From Montifringilla adamsi (taxonomy: Eukaryota > Chordata > Aves > Passeriformes > Passeridae): a stretch of DNA of 64,000 nt. Shown here piece after piece: positions 25,150-37,793 of this stretch (positions are counted from its first letter, which is position 1; each line of letters opens with the position of its first letter). The notes beneath the pieces were generated by a model. It searched no databases. It saw only the letters and a list, made by a program, of their open reading frames with translations, and was not told where the DNA came from. The translations under genes and the position numbers were made by a program. The DNA is taken from assembly GCA_017590115.1 (NCBI GenBank), contig JAGGNK010015225.1, forward strand, positions 186,001 through 250,000. The letters are read 5' to 3'.

Positions 25150-25204
25150 TCACGGCTGTTGCTCAAGCCCTCACGGATGGAAAGGTCTTGAGCAACAGCC
25201 GTGA
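25150..25204. repeat. Perfect 18-bp inverted repeat (hairpin)
   Basis: Left arm TCACGGCTGTTGCTCAAG at 25150-25167 is the exact reverse complement of 25187-25204. After one mismatch, two further base pairs (25169-25170 with 25184-25185) extend the stem into the 19-nt spacer. Either strand could fold into a 55-nt hairpin. Confidence 0.93.
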
Positions 25205-27379
25205 ATCACCCAAATAGTGCAAAGAGGAGGCGGCCAGAGGAACATGAGGCCAGCACAGACCTTGAGGCAGCTGGGGGGACCAGTTTAAGCCACGTTGTGT
25301 CGGAGCAGTGGAGGAGAAGTGAGGTGGGACACACGTTTGAAGGCACAGTGCTCATCATCATCATCCTTTCCACAAGTGTTCATTGCAGGTGGGGAAAGGA
25401 GAATGAACCTGGAGAAGGCAGCTGCGTGTGCTGGGCTGCTTTGTTTGCTCCAGAAATGTCTCTCTAAACATCAACCCAGGGCTGGGTCTGCAGCAAGACC
25501 TGGGAAATACGCCCATGAGTAAATTGGGAGGGTTAAAAAGAGACACTGAGTGGGCTAAGTGGTGAGTAACGGAGATGTCACTCAGCGAGAGGAGATGTTT
25601 CAGCGTGCTCAACAACTCTTGATATTGGATGGAAATTTCCAGGTATTCGCAAGAAAACCAGAGACAGCTCCTTATTATTTACCAAACTGCTTCAAACTGA
25701 CCATTCTCTGTGTATCTCATTTTATGCATTGCCCTTCCAGATCATTAGCAAAGATGTTAATGAAACTTGACCTTTAGCCCTGACTCTTGTTCTGCCCTGG
25801 TAACTGGGCCTTGCTCCATGTAGCCCACTCCTGTTTAAGATTACTGACTGCATCCCAATGTGTTTTCAGTTTGTATAAACCACATTTCAGACCAAGGCTT
25901 TTTTTTTCCCCTAATTTTTGTATTTCCTAAGACAAAGAAGCAAAATACATTAGTCAAAATAAAAACACATGTTCATAAAAGGCTGCACTGCTTTCATCCT
26001 TTGGCCATGCCGTTCTCTAACAGCATTTCTCTTTGCACCAAAAAAAGTTGGAAAAGAAGAAAACTGGCAGTTTTCTGTGCCCGTCATCCCTTGAGTCTGA
26101 CTGTTGTCTCATGGTAATTTTATTCAGCATCTGGCTTCTGCAAATTTTCTCCCCATTGACACTATTGTGTGGACAGAACCAAGCTCTAAATATTTCATCA
26201 TGATTTTTTAGAGAATATTTGTTCTGCTACTTTTATAGGCTGGTGATTGCCAGAATTATATTCTCCCCTTCTTTGTTTTAAATCACCACCTCATTTCCCT
26301 TCTTCTGCCTCTCAGGATCACATTGTCCAAGGATTTTAAAATGCAACCACCCAAGGATCAATATATTCATTAAAGAAACCTGTTGTTAGCAACTGAGAAT
26401 GAATACTGAATGTCTGCAACCCATACAGATTGGTTTCTTAAAGATAAAGTTTCTCAAGAATGCTTTTTTCTTCTTTCTCCCTACACTTGGAGAACAGGAT
26501 TTGAAGGATCGTTCAGAATATTGGCCCTTTGGGCTTCTCAATAGTGTCTTTTTCTTCCTCACTTACCGTCCTACTTCCTTTTTGGGTGTAAATCCCCTCT
26601 TAATCCTTCAGTGAAGACCAACCTGTTTTGCTGCCTGGCTGACTGTCCTCCTCCCAGCAATTCTTAGCTGTCTCAAAAGGCTCCCACGTGGTTACCTCCC
26701 TATATTTTCCATCCACGGGCAGATGTCCACCCTGCAGATGGCTGTGCCAGCTGGAAACGTCACTGTGCCCCAGCTAATTGTCACCATCCCCAGCAGCACA
26801 GGACAGTCTGCGCCACGATGTCTGTGGAAGTGTCATTCTGACCCCAAATCTGCTCCAATGAGCAAGGCTGCTCTGTGTTGAAAGGGCTGGAGCAGCTGGG
26901 GGGTGGGGAGGAGAGGCTGGAGGAAGAGCATGTCCAGTGACACATCTGGATCTGGGAGTGCACATCTGTCCAGGGCTCCCCATCCCTGAGGAGCCCCTTG
27001 AGACTCAGCCTTGAACAACTTTTATGTTTGACAAACTCTTGGACTTTGGCCCTAAGGAGAACCTTCCTTGGGATTTTCCAGACTTCTCCCTCACCTCTGG
27101 CTTTTACTGTCCCTTCAAGCAGAGACTTAAACCCCTCCAAATCCCTGTTTTATTTATTTTCTTTCTTTATGCAATCCTCACTGTGGCCCAGCTGAACTCC
27201 TTTCACAAGCTGCATGTCCAAGGTTTCCCATCCATTTCCAGTCTGGAAGAAGCAGGGTTAGGAAGGTTTTCCAAAGTGTAACTCATCACATGAGTGCATG
27301 CTTTGGATCCTTGCATTGGATCCTTTGGGGTGAGCAGCTGAGTTGGAGAGAAGCAGGGACTGGGTGGAGGATTGGCTGG

Positions 27380-27496
27380 AAAAATGTAAAAGCAAAGTGC
27401 AGCCTCGAAGCAGCAAGACAGATCAACCTGTTTTGCTGCAAAAACCTTTGCTTTTACAAAAATGTAAAAGCAAAGTGCATCCTGGAAGCAGACAGT
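27380..27496. repeat. Alternating direct-inverted-direct repeat
   Basis: Unit A (27380-27421; contains "tgtaaaagcaaagtgc" and "gcagcaagacag") is followed by a shorter inverted copy (27428-27458) and then by A again (27458-27496, offset 78 bp). TGTAAAAGCAAAG at 27463-27475 pairs perfectly with 27446-27458 across a 4-nt AAAA loop, and 27410-27421 pairs with 27428-27439 with one mismatch across 6 nt. Confidence 0.9.
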
Positions 27497-28810
27497 TTTT
27501 GGGAGGTTGGGATGGTCCTTCAGCCTTACAATAGGAGCCAATGAGCCACAGGTTCTTTTTCAAAGCATCCAAGGGAGATTCAAAGGATGTCAAGCTCAGG
27601 GCAGGCAGCTGTAACCAGCTGTGACAGCTCTGGTTTCTCCTGCACTTGTCGTGCTGCCTCCAGGCTCTGCCCTATCACGCCAGGAACTGGTCCTTGCTGG
27701 CAGCTTCCTCAACTTGGGCTGCCAGGAGCATGGAGCCCTGAGGAGAGACACTGGCAAGGGCTGCTCCCAAAATAGCAATGAAGCTCCTGGCTTTGGGTAA
27801 AACGTCCCCTGTGCTGGCCTTGGTGGGGGGGACATGTTTTGTGCCAGTGTTTCTACACTTACCACCCAGGGCTTCTGTGGAAGGCGAAAGGATGAGAGTT
27901 CCAAATGCAGAAGCATTTTGAGGGATGCTCATCTCTGCCTGAAATACCACCCCTGCTACACAGAAAGCACAAAAAATGGGAAAAAAATATCCCATTCCCA
28001 TCACTATGATGATTAAACTGAGATTTCAGTATCAGATTTCAGCCCTGCCATGGGTAATAATTGCTAAATCACATGGACTTGGTGGTCATCGCCTCACTGG
28101 GCAAACAGGAGCAGTGATGTCAGCCTGCAAAATGCATTTCCCTATGGACTGGTTCTCTCCAGGTTGTTCTCCTTCCCCAGAGCCTGGCTGTTGATGGATT
28201 TCTCTGAAAGTGACTCAGTACCTGGGCGTGATTCTGGCTGTGTGCTCCCAGCAGATCCCAGCCCATGGCATCCACACAAAGCCCTTGAAGGTCTCAGTAA
28301 TTTATCTGCTTATTGTGAGGCTGGAGGAGACCGAGCAGTGAGGGAAGGTCTCAGGTTTATGGGATCCTGGGGCTGGCAGGGACCAGCCTGGAGCTTCACT
28401 CACCAGAAGCCACCCCCATGAGGAATTGCCAGGAATTGTCCAAGGGAGGATCTCTACAGCATTTTTCTCTTGAACAGAGGAGTAATTTCCCCATGGGAAT
28501 ACCCCAGACACCCCCAAATACCTCATTCCTTCTCCTTACATGCTCAGCCATGGCAGAGATGCTCTATTATCTTTCAAATCACAGGGACTTGTCTTTTCTC
28601 TCCCAACTCCATGACAATGATTGTTCTTTACAGGGCATTTTCCCTACATTAACCCCATGCCAAGGAGTGCTGTTTGTAGAAGAAAACTGAAGTAGAAACA
28701 AAGAAAATGTATTTTTCAGAGCTAGACCTCTCAGGAGCTGCAATGCCTCTTGAACTTCTCCCTTACCAGTTTTCCAGGGCTGAAATCACTGGGAAACAGG
28801 GATTTTTGGG

Positions 28811-29044
28811 CAGAATTTAAGATGAAGGAGGGTAAATTTAGATTACAAACTTGGAATCAATTCTTTACTATGAGGGTGGTGAGGCCCTGGCACAAACTGC
28901 CCGGAGAAGGTGTGGATGCCCCATCTTTGGAAGTGTTCAAGGCCAGGTTGGACAGAGCTTGGAGGAACGTGGGATAGGGGAAGCTGTCCCTGACCATGAC
29001 AGGATTATGGAACAACATGACCTTTAAAGTCCCTATGATTCTGG
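28811..29044 (+). mobile_element. CR1 LINE 3' fragment
   Basis: Starts near "aatttaagatgaaggagggt", has "tttactatgagggtggtgag", "gtgttcaaggccaggttgg" and a tail "gacctttaaagtccctatga". The final repeats are lost. Confidence 0.92.
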
Positions 29045-32000
29045 GAGAGCTTTCCCCAAAAGAGCATTAAATCCTCATCCTACCTCCACAGTGTTTCCTG
29101 CTGCCCTGTGCAAGCTGGAGTCTCTCTGTGAGTCAGAAATGCTGACACCTTGTCACTGAGCAGCATGAGGGCGCAGGAAGGAGAATATTGCTTAGCAGCA
29201 CTAAATTCAACCCCACTCCTATTATTGCTGGATTTCTGAACCTGCTTCTCCTTTGCCCACTTTGTCAACTTATTCACGGTTGGCGTTTATGCTGGAATTA
29301 TTTAGCAGCAAAAGCTTTTCTGGTGGTATTTTGACATCCACCTCTTCTCCAAGAGGTTTGCATCTGAGATGCAGATGTGCCAGCTCCAACTGGCTGCCTG
29401 CTGCCCTGGAATTGTTGGAGGAGGTTCAGATGGAGCAGCGTTGATCTGTAGAGCCCTAGGGCCCAGTGTACCCCACCTGTATTACCCAGGCTGGAACAAA
29501 ACAATTATTTCTACTGAAATCAGCAGTAAAGTTTTCATCCACTCTCACTACGCTGAATCAAGACCCTTGGATGGCGCTGAGCCGAAACATGATTAATGGT
29601 TTTCCAAGTGCAAGCCAAAGGTGGGTGGAAAATACATCTTGGAAACCAGCTTGGTAGCACTTTGATGCCTTCTGAAGTCTTACCAGGATGTGAAAATGTA
29701 CCTGGCATTTTGCAGCTGTAAATATGGGCTTCAGAGCCACATACGGCACTTCCAGCTGCACAGATGCTACTTATTTTTGTGTTCTCCTGGAACAAAACCT
29801 TGCTTTATTTTTCTCACTTCCAAAACAAACTTCCTTTTCTCCACTCCCACAGAGAATCGCCACCAGGAAGAAAAGCTGTGCAGAGTTCTCTATCCAGCAG
29901 ATTGCCTCTCTGTTCCCTCCGCCCCGAGAACCTGAAAGCAGAGCTGGGCTACTGTTTACAGAAATCTGAAGCGAATTCAAAGATGTCTTGTTTCTAAATC
30001 CATCCATTTCTGATTGAAAGAAGCTGAGCTAGTCACATTCGAGGAGCTCATTAAAATGTAAACAGCGTTGCTTTTAATTGCCAGCGCTAAAAATTGTCAT
30101 TATTTATTTTAAATGTCGAGGTGCATAAGAATATGTGTTTAATTGCAAAAAGAAGGAGGAGGTGAATTTTAAATGCACTTTGGAGATGCTGTAGCTTGAG
30201 CTCTGGCTGGGTGTTTCCATGAGGAATTGCAGTCAGCCGTTTCACCCTGCCATTCCTTCCATGCAGACACACTTTTTGTACAATTTTTTTTTCTCTTTTA
30301 ATACATCTGTTTGCTTGGCCTTTCTTCTTCAAAACCCTATTTCCCACCTCCTGCAAATTCTCACTTCTGAAGAAATCTGGAAATCAGTCCAACGCTTCTA
30401 GATCAGTCATTATTGGATGTTTTTCTGTTCATGCTGGTAAATGGTTTGAATGTGTGTAATCAGTTAAAGATGTGAAGTGCCAACTGAGTGCTAAGAAATG
30501 TTACATAAGTGCAATGTATGGCAGACATAGTGTGCCATGACAGCCATGGAACTATTCTGCACTGAACCAGCACCTTTCCCCCAGGTTGGCAGAGCTCCTT
30601 GCTGCTGGAGGTTGTCAGCACTGGACAAATTAGCATATTGTTTTAATACACACTTACAGCTGAGAAAACTGAGGCACAGAACAATGGAGTGCTTTTTCCC
30701 CTGGGGACTCAGCAGCAAAGCCAGGCATCCCTAATTCCACTGCTAGTTCCAGTTAGGGGTCACACTCCATAACCCCTGGCTGCATGGATGCCGTCACATA
30801 CTGTTGGCAAAACCCTGGGGTCACAGCCCAGAGATCAGCTAGGAGCAGAGGGGAAGGATGTTTTGGATGGGATCTGGAGATGCTGCAGCCCACCAGAGTT
30901 TGGGGAAAGGCCCAGAGAGTTGGTGCACAGCCACAGGGACTGGTTCTAGGTATGCTGACACAAAAAGTTTGTGTGCTCAGAAAGGCTCCCATCCTAGTGA
31001 AGGATGGAGACCCCATCTCTTGCCTTTCCACAGTCAAGCTCTTCTGAAAAAGATCAATTTCCTTGGAAAGTGGCAGTGTTCTCCTTCCCACAATGCATTT
31101 TTGTAGGGCTTGCTACACTGAGGTTGGGAGAGGAAGAGCAGCTTCATCTCCTGCTGCCCAGCTCATGTAATTTCCCATCTCTTTCCCATCCCATGGATAC
31201 CTGCTGCACTCATTGACTCAAGAACTTTCCCTGTGAAACCCAAGCAGCCATGTAGTGAGTATGGACAGCTGGGGCATAGTTGAGCCACAGCAGGCTACTG
31301 CTCTGTGCCTAAAGTCACCAGCCAGGAGCTGGGACATGCCACATCCACAGGATGCAGACCCAGACAGATTGTTTCTGGAGGACCTTGGACAGGATATGCA
31401 TCATCCTTGCTGCCTGGCACCTCGGCTCTGTCCTTCTTCAGCAGCATCACTGTGTTCCCCCCACTTCCTCCTCCTTGCAGACTCTCCCTCCCTCTCCCAA
31501 GTGTTTTCCTTCAATTGCTTTTATAACTGTGCTCTCTTTGGATTTGCAATGTCCTCTGGAAAATCTGATTTCACACCATATTTGTATGTTTAACAAAAAT
31601 AATTCCAAACACCAAAAACAAGCCGTGCCCTGACTGGCGTTACGTAGCGTTTGTGATAATTGGATTCTCAGAAAGCCAAGCACTTTCTGGGTTTTAATGA
31701 GATTCAGACTTTAATTACTGCGGCCCTTTCCCAGGCATGCAGTGGAAGCAGGGAGGAAAATGACCATAATCAGGACTTGGGCATGTTGCAAGAGACAGCC
31801 TTGATGGATCGTGTTTTGGTTCCTTAATGAGGGACCATTCTTGCCACACAGTTGGAAAGCCACTTTCTCTTGCAGTGTGGCCTATATTTACACCCCGTAG
31901 GATTTCGGCCACAAACCACTGCTGCAGCCTCTCTGAAGACACTTCTTCCCGGATGGAAAACCAGCAGAGATGGCTTCTGGTCCTGCAGGAGAAGAGAGAG

Positions 32001-32050
32001 AGACAAGGACATGGTGGTGACTGGCACATGGTTTTGCTGAGTTCTGCATG
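29045..32050. other. Intergenic DNA with an AT-rich, CNE-like block
   Basis: Between about 29980 and 30200 the sequence is AT-rich, repeat-free and dense in homeodomain-type TAAT/ATTA cores (for example TTTTAATTGC, TTTAATTGC), as seen in many conserved non-coding elements. Conservation cannot be judged here. The rest shows nothing recognisable. Confidence 0.4.
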
Positions 32051-32527
32051 CAGCACAGGAAGGACATGGACTTCTTGGAGCAAGTCCAGAGGAGGGACAC
32101 TAAGCTGATTAGAGGGATGAAGGCCTTCTCCCATGAGGAAGGGCTGAGAGGGTTGGGATTGTTCAGCCTGGAAAAGAGAAGTCTTTGGGGTCACCTAATT
32201 GTGTCCTTCCAGTACCTGAAGGATGGAGAGAGACTGTTTACAGCAACCTGGAGTGACAGGAGAAGAGGGAGTGGATTCAAATTGTCAGGGAGTGGGTTTA
32301 AATCGGACATTAGGAATACATTCTTCCCTGTGAGGGTGGGGAGGCTCCAGCCAAGGTTGCCCAGAGAAGCTGTGGCCACCCAGTCCCTGGAAGTGTTCAA
32401 GGCCAGGTTGGATGGAGTTGTGAACAACCTGGGGTAGTGGAAGGTGCTCCTGTCCACAACAGCATATTTGGAACTAGATGATCTTTAAGGTCCCTTCCAA
32501 CCCAGGCCATTCTATGATTCTATGATT
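32051..32527 (+). mobile_element. CR1 LINE fragment, about 480 bp, complete 3' end
   Basis: Long 3' segment from "cagcacaggaaggacatgga" through "gttcagcctggaaaagagaa", "acattaggaatacattcttc" and "gtgttcaaggccaggttgga" to two intact terminal repeats "attctatgattctatgatt". It is followed at once by a GAT-rich simple repeat. Confidence 0.95.
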
Positions 32528-32541
32528 AATTCTATATTTTT

Positions 32542-32572
32542 TGTTGATGATGATGATGCTGATGATGATGCT
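32542..32572. repeat. GAT-rich microsatellite at a CR1 3' end
   Basis: Imperfect (GAT)n starting about 15 bp after the CR1 terminal repeats that end at 32527. Confidence 0.85.
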
Positions 32573-35500
32573 ACCACAGGGTGATCCTTGGGAAGAGTCC
32601 AGCATTCCTGCAGGACCAGCACCAGCTTCCTGCAAGCCCCTAGCACAGCTCTTCGCCTCCTGCACAGTGCAGATCCCAGGCAACTCCTGCCCGTAAGGCT
32701 GGGATGAGTCACTCGCTGGCTTTCTCGCTTCCCGCCTCCATCCTGCAGGATGCGGTGTTTTGTCGAGTCTTATCTGCACTGAGGTTGGAGGAAGCAGATG
32801 AATGCAGTGGTTTCATGTCTGCAGAGCGCCAGCCTCAGCAGAGGGGTGGGGTTTTTAACAGAAACACGCAAACTTTATCTGGGAGGAATCAAGATTCCGT
32901 GTGGCCATCCAAGAGGACCTTTAGATTGCAATGTTCAGACTGCATGACAATGTTCAGATCCAAGCCAAGAGAAATTAATTTAAAAAAAATAAAAAGGCTT
33001 TGTTAGACACTACATCGAAGTCTTCAGTGATGAGTTGATTTATTGCCTTATGGCGCTCCCACATCTACTCATTTTACAAAATGATAAGAAATCTCTCAAT
33101 TTCTGTGTTCTCGGTAGCCCTACTCCTTAACTTTTGTTATCCCATCATCCTTTCGCTGGTCAGAGATTGATGTCACTCCCTGCCTTCCCTCTTGCTGCGT
33201 TCAGGACTGAAGTCAGAATTGCCAGGTAAAAATTTCCAAGACTGCTCTTCTTTCCATTTCCTTTTCCAAGTTCCCAGCTATCTGCCTCGTTTTCCATCAC
33301 TTCTAAAAGGTCACTCTCTCAGCAGTCTGGAGTACACATTGTCCTTGCTTACCACACACAAGCATATTCTTGGAATTACCTTCTTTTTAACCACTCACTG
33401 CTTCCTCCTTCAGCCACACACTCTGGATGCCCACGCAGCTGTGACTGCTGCTCGCTGGCAGCAGAGGAAGCCGAGGTCTAAGCGGGCAGCAGCAGTGGGT
33501 GGCTTGAATGACTCTTGACATGAGGTACTTCAGCACCCACCATGGGCAGGTTTGGCACCTCCATTCTGCCCAGTGCTGTGATCTTCATCATTTCATGGGA
33601 AGGGGAAGCACTGAAGGACACATGTAGGAGCTGGGGATGAGCATGGTGGGGCTGGTGCTGTGAGGGGAAAGCTTTGCACAAGGCTCAGGGCATGCCTGTG
33701 TCTCTGTGCCTGTGTCTCTGGTACTTCTTGAGCCTTAATGCCCCCTAACTGCTTGGTAGGATGAACTCCCAGCTCTGAATTGTCTTGTTGCTAATCCTCC
33801 CACCTTCTCTTTTCTCCAGAAAACCTGCTTGCTTTGCCCTTTTCCATTTCCAGACCTGTTAATTTTACTCTCGGAGCTGTGTATACCCAGGGGGGCTATG
33901 TCTGCTGCTGCTGTCCTGCTGGAAGAGGCAGGGCTGTTCTGCCTCCGCAAGGCTCATTTTTAGGTCTCTGTAGCTCTCATGGGTGGCAGGTGCTCCCTAG
34001 ACAGCCAGGACAAACAGTGAGCTGGGAATCACAAATCTGTAGCTTTGGGGTATGTGTAGGGACATACTCCACGAGGTTACAACACACTCTTGAGCCTCCT
34101 TCAGTTTTGCATGGATCCAAATTTCTCATCCTTGCCAAAGGTGACTGGATTCAAGGCCAAGGGCAGATCTAAGGGTCTCAGGGAAGATAAAGAGAGTGAA
34201 CTGGAGGGTTCCCATGGGATCAAGGCCTCACCTTGCAGAAGGACACAGCCAGACTTAGGCCCCATTGAGTCAAATCCCAGGAAAAAGGTGTCTGCACAAA
34301 GGCTCTTAACCTGGGGCTTATGCAGAGCAAACTCCTTCACCCTCTGCAGTGACCAAGGAGCTTGAATTTCCACACCTGAGTCTGGGCATGTGATGTGGAG
34401 TGCAGGAAGAGAAGTCTCTTGCTAAGTGCCAAGACTGTAGAAGGGAAAGCTGCCTTTTGGTGTCCCTCCTGTTACCAGAACCAGGAGAAACTGGGATTTG
34501 CCTGGCTTGCAGCATGCAGCACCACTTCGGGACACAACTCAAATGTTGTTCTGTGTCCCAGTCCAAACCAGCAAGGGAAAACCTGTGCTGGATGGGGTTA
34601 GGAGGGAGCTTGTTTTATTCCAGCACGTGTTGGGGCTGATACTCTCTGGACTGTGCTTTTCCAGATGTTCATGTTGAAGGATGTGGTGATTTGGGTCATA
34701 TCCTGTCTCTCTTTTCTGGCTTTGTGTTGTATATTCTTCTCTTCTGACATCTCTGTAGAGGGAGTCCGTCTTCTCAGCAATGTGGTGAGGTCTCTGAGCC
34801 CCACAGTCAATCCATGGATCTGGAGACAGGTCAGGAAAGTAGCAGGGGTGGCCCTCCCACATCCCACAAACCTCTGAGCTCTACCTGCCAACCCACACAG
34901 ATGATGCCTGTAAGCACAAGTCCATCCCAAGCCTCCAGCAGTCACAGGAGGCCTCCTTCCTTTTTCCAGGAAGCAGACTGCAAACCCATGTAACCACAGG
35001 GACCAGCAGAGCATGGAGGGCTCAGGCATCAGTCCATGCCTGTCTGTGGCTCCTGGGAAATTGCTTCTGTTGAGGCAGGAGAAGCTGAGCCTGGAAAAAA
35101 CGAGCCTCCTGCTGGCTATGTGGCTCTCCTCTCTTCCGAAAAAAGTGGAAGCACTGTCCCGCAATGGACTGAGAACTTCTGGATCTGTTGATAAAAACAG
35201 CCCTGGACCATGTGTCACCCCAGCCCCTCCCAAAAAGCCTTTTGGTGGGGGTGGGGTTGGGCCCTGGACAGGACAGAGGAGTATGTTTGGGTGGATTTGC
35301 TGCTGGGGCAACAGTAAAATGCAGCTTGAGATCCCTGAATGACCTGTACTGAGTGAAAATGCTTATTCCTCCATAGAATATATTTCTCTCTTAAGTGGAA
35401 GCAAAATTCATCTGTCTTCATGGGAGCAGTGTGTTCCCCTTATTTTCCACTTGCACCTGAGTGCTAAAAAGGGTCTTAAGTGGAGCATCTATGGCCATGG

Positions 35501-37289
35501 AGGGTGACCTTGGTGAACAGGCATGTCCCTCCCCAAGCCCTGCCCTTCCCAGAACTGCTGCCAGTATTTCCACCTACAAAACTAGGAACAGACACAACAG
35601 GAAGCAATGCTCTGGAATAAAGCAGCTTTTCAGAGACTGGAGACTGGGCACAACCTCTTCTCAGGAAGTGCTGGGATGGGTTGGTGGGTTTGGCATGTGG
35701 ATGTTTCATGTGCGTGGCCATATAATTGCATTTCGTCAGGCCTGGGAAGTGAAAGGATGCTTTCCTTTTCCAGAGGTCAGGCATTACTGCTCCTTATGGA
35801 TCTCTGTTGCAAAGATCAGAGAACACCCGTGGTGGAGAGGATCAGTTCCAGGTTATCCGTGGTTTTTCCTCTCCCTATTCCTGGCTGTGGAGATTCCAAG
35901 TGAGAAGTCTGTACAGAATGCAGAGCAGTTGGCAGAAGCTGCTGAGATGGTCTGCAGCTGGCTAAGCCACTCCAGGGAAAAGGGATGGGAGCTGGCATCA
36001 TCTCCATGTGGCCTGTGGCTGGACACTCCACAGGAAACAGGGAAAGCTCAACAGCCTCACTGGAAAAGTCATCTTCTGCACAGATCAAAACATGGAACTG
36101 TCCTCAAGAGGAGAAAATAACTAAAGAGAGTGAGAAACCTTGGGCTGTTTAGAAGAGAGGCAGAAGGAGAATGTGCCTCCCTGGATTGGCCTGGAAAGAG
36201 TCAGGCTTGCAAAGGTGGGACAGAACATCCTAGGAGAGCACCGGGAGAGCACTGAATTTTATAATTTTCATATGAAATCAGAACAGGTTAAAACCCTTTA
36301 TTTGCAAATCCAGAGCATAATTAGCAGTGAGTCATGAAAAGTGTTGTTCCAGATACTGTAAAAAAAACAAGCTGGCTCTGAAGGGTCTGCTGGTCATTTG
36401 AAAGCACCGAGAGCTACAACCCAAGATTCCTCCTTCTTTAATTGCACCACTCTTGGCCACTCACTCTAAATTAAGCAGACAGGAGCACAAGAGAACTAAT
36501 GCACTGCTCTGAAAGGCAAACTATTAACCAAAGTGTCTCTCAGATGTTTAACTTCAAGGACGTGCGATTGAAATCTCATCAATTATGATCAGCGGACATG
36601 AGGAGGGCTTGAAGTTCATCCATAACGTAATTTGCAGAGTAATAAAAATTAGAGATGTGAAATCTCTGCTGGGCTGAGTCTGCTTCAATCCCCAGGGTGA
36701 GTTAGATGGGTCCTTGTACCATAATTCCCAATGTGTTTCCTGTGTGTAATAAGTGCAGTGCAAGAAAAGTTTCTCTGATGCACTTTTGTTACTTGGAGGA
36801 CGTTGCTGTTGAACATTTACACCACACTTATAAATGTAAGGATTTTCTATGCAGTCTCAGGCTTTTGGCTTCATTGGCAGTTTTCTCTTTCCAAAATTCA
36901 CCCAGTTTTTCTGACTGTTCTTCTGGACCACAAACAGCTCTCCGCTGTCCACTCGCATCCCCTTCCTATAAACACTTTGCCCAAGTTCCCTGCCCTCAGC
37001 AAACCACTCAATAGGAACAATGGACTTAGGGGAGATCGTGACATTCCCAGCTGAAAAACAAGATTGAGTCCTTCACTTTCCCACTGTGCTGCTGACAGAA
37101 CACTACTTAGCACTCCTACCCTATGACACATTACCCAAACATTAGTTAATTATCCTGCCTGAGTCCTTAGAAAGTAGGCAATTAAGTACTTAGCTTCCTT
37201 CTCCTTGTGAAGAAAACCAGGCACAAAAAAAGTTAATAGGGGACAGACCAATCCTGTCTTATATGGTGCAGAACATCCCTGCACCTGTA
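32573..37289. other. Intergenic DNA without a supported gene
   Basis: Contains the 14-bp duplication (33693-33720) and the two longest open frames of this half (35461-36120 plus, 219 codons; 34598-35311 minus, 237 codons). Neither has a recognisable domain. A second AT-rich, repeat-free block lies at about 36430-36680. Confidence 0.5.
33693..33720. repeat. 14-bp tandem duplication
   Basis: TGCCTGTGTCTCTG twice without a mismatch (33693-33706 and 33707-33720). Confidence 0.85.
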
Positions 37290-37793
37290 TCAGAGAATGG
37301 TTTGGGTTGGAAGAGATCCTGAAGATCATCTCATTCCAACTCCCCTGCAATGGGCAGGGACACCTTCCACTGGGTTGCTCCAAGCCCCTTCCAGCCTCTT
37401 CTTGAACACTTATAGCGATGGGGCAGCCACAGCTTCTCTGAGCAACCCTCCTCCCCACCCTCAAAAAGATTTTATTCCTAATATCCCATGTAACCCTGCC
37501 CTCTGGCAGTGGGAAGCCATTCCCCCTTATCCTGTCACCCCATTCTTCTGTGCCAAATCCTTCTCCAGCTCTCCCAGAGCCCCTTTATGCACTGGAAGGA
37601 GATCTAATGTCTTCCCAGAGCCTTGTCTTCTTCAGATGAACACTGCCAGCTCTCCCAGCCTGGCTCCAGAACAGAGTTGTTCCAGCCCTTGGATCATCTT
37701 TATGGACTCCTCTGGACTTGCTCCAACAGCTCCATGTTCTTCTTATGTTGGGGGCTCCAGAGATGAACATAGTGCCTTAGGTAGGGTGTGACC
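37290..37793 (-). mobile_element. CR1 LINE fragment, about 500 bp
   Basis: Reverse CR1: "agagaatggtttgggttgga", "aatgggcagggacaccttcc", "gcagccacagcttctctgag", "ttattcctaatatcccatgt" and, to the right, "ggactcctctggacttgctc" and "ggtagggtgtgacc". This is among the longest copies in the window. Confidence 0.94.

Larger units (their letters stand above)
22067..28810. other. Intergenic DNA without a supported gene
   Basis: The longest stretch (6.7 kb) without a recognisable CR1. It contains a diverged 59-bp duplication (about 23458-23546), the poly(A) tract, the 18-bp hairpin (25150-25204) and the alternating repeat (27380-27496). Frames of up to 195 codons (22681-23268 plus) look like chance frames: no domain, no conserved-looking motif, and comparable frames on the other strand. 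Confidence 0.55.

Noticed and set aside
32542..32572. GAT-rich run as a possible functional element
   Set aside because: It directly follows a CR1 3' end, where microsatellites commonly grow from the element tail.
35060..35110. Possible CR1 scrap ("gagcctggaaaaaacgagcc")
   Set aside because: Only about 30 bp resemble the CR1 body and the flanks do not continue the match.
34598..35311. 237-codon open frame on the minus strand, and the 219-codon plus frame at 35461-36120
   Set aside because: No recognisable motifs and low-complexity proline/glycine stretches in the first. Neither has a promoter, splice or codon-use argument. A protein search or RNA-seq coverage would be decisive.
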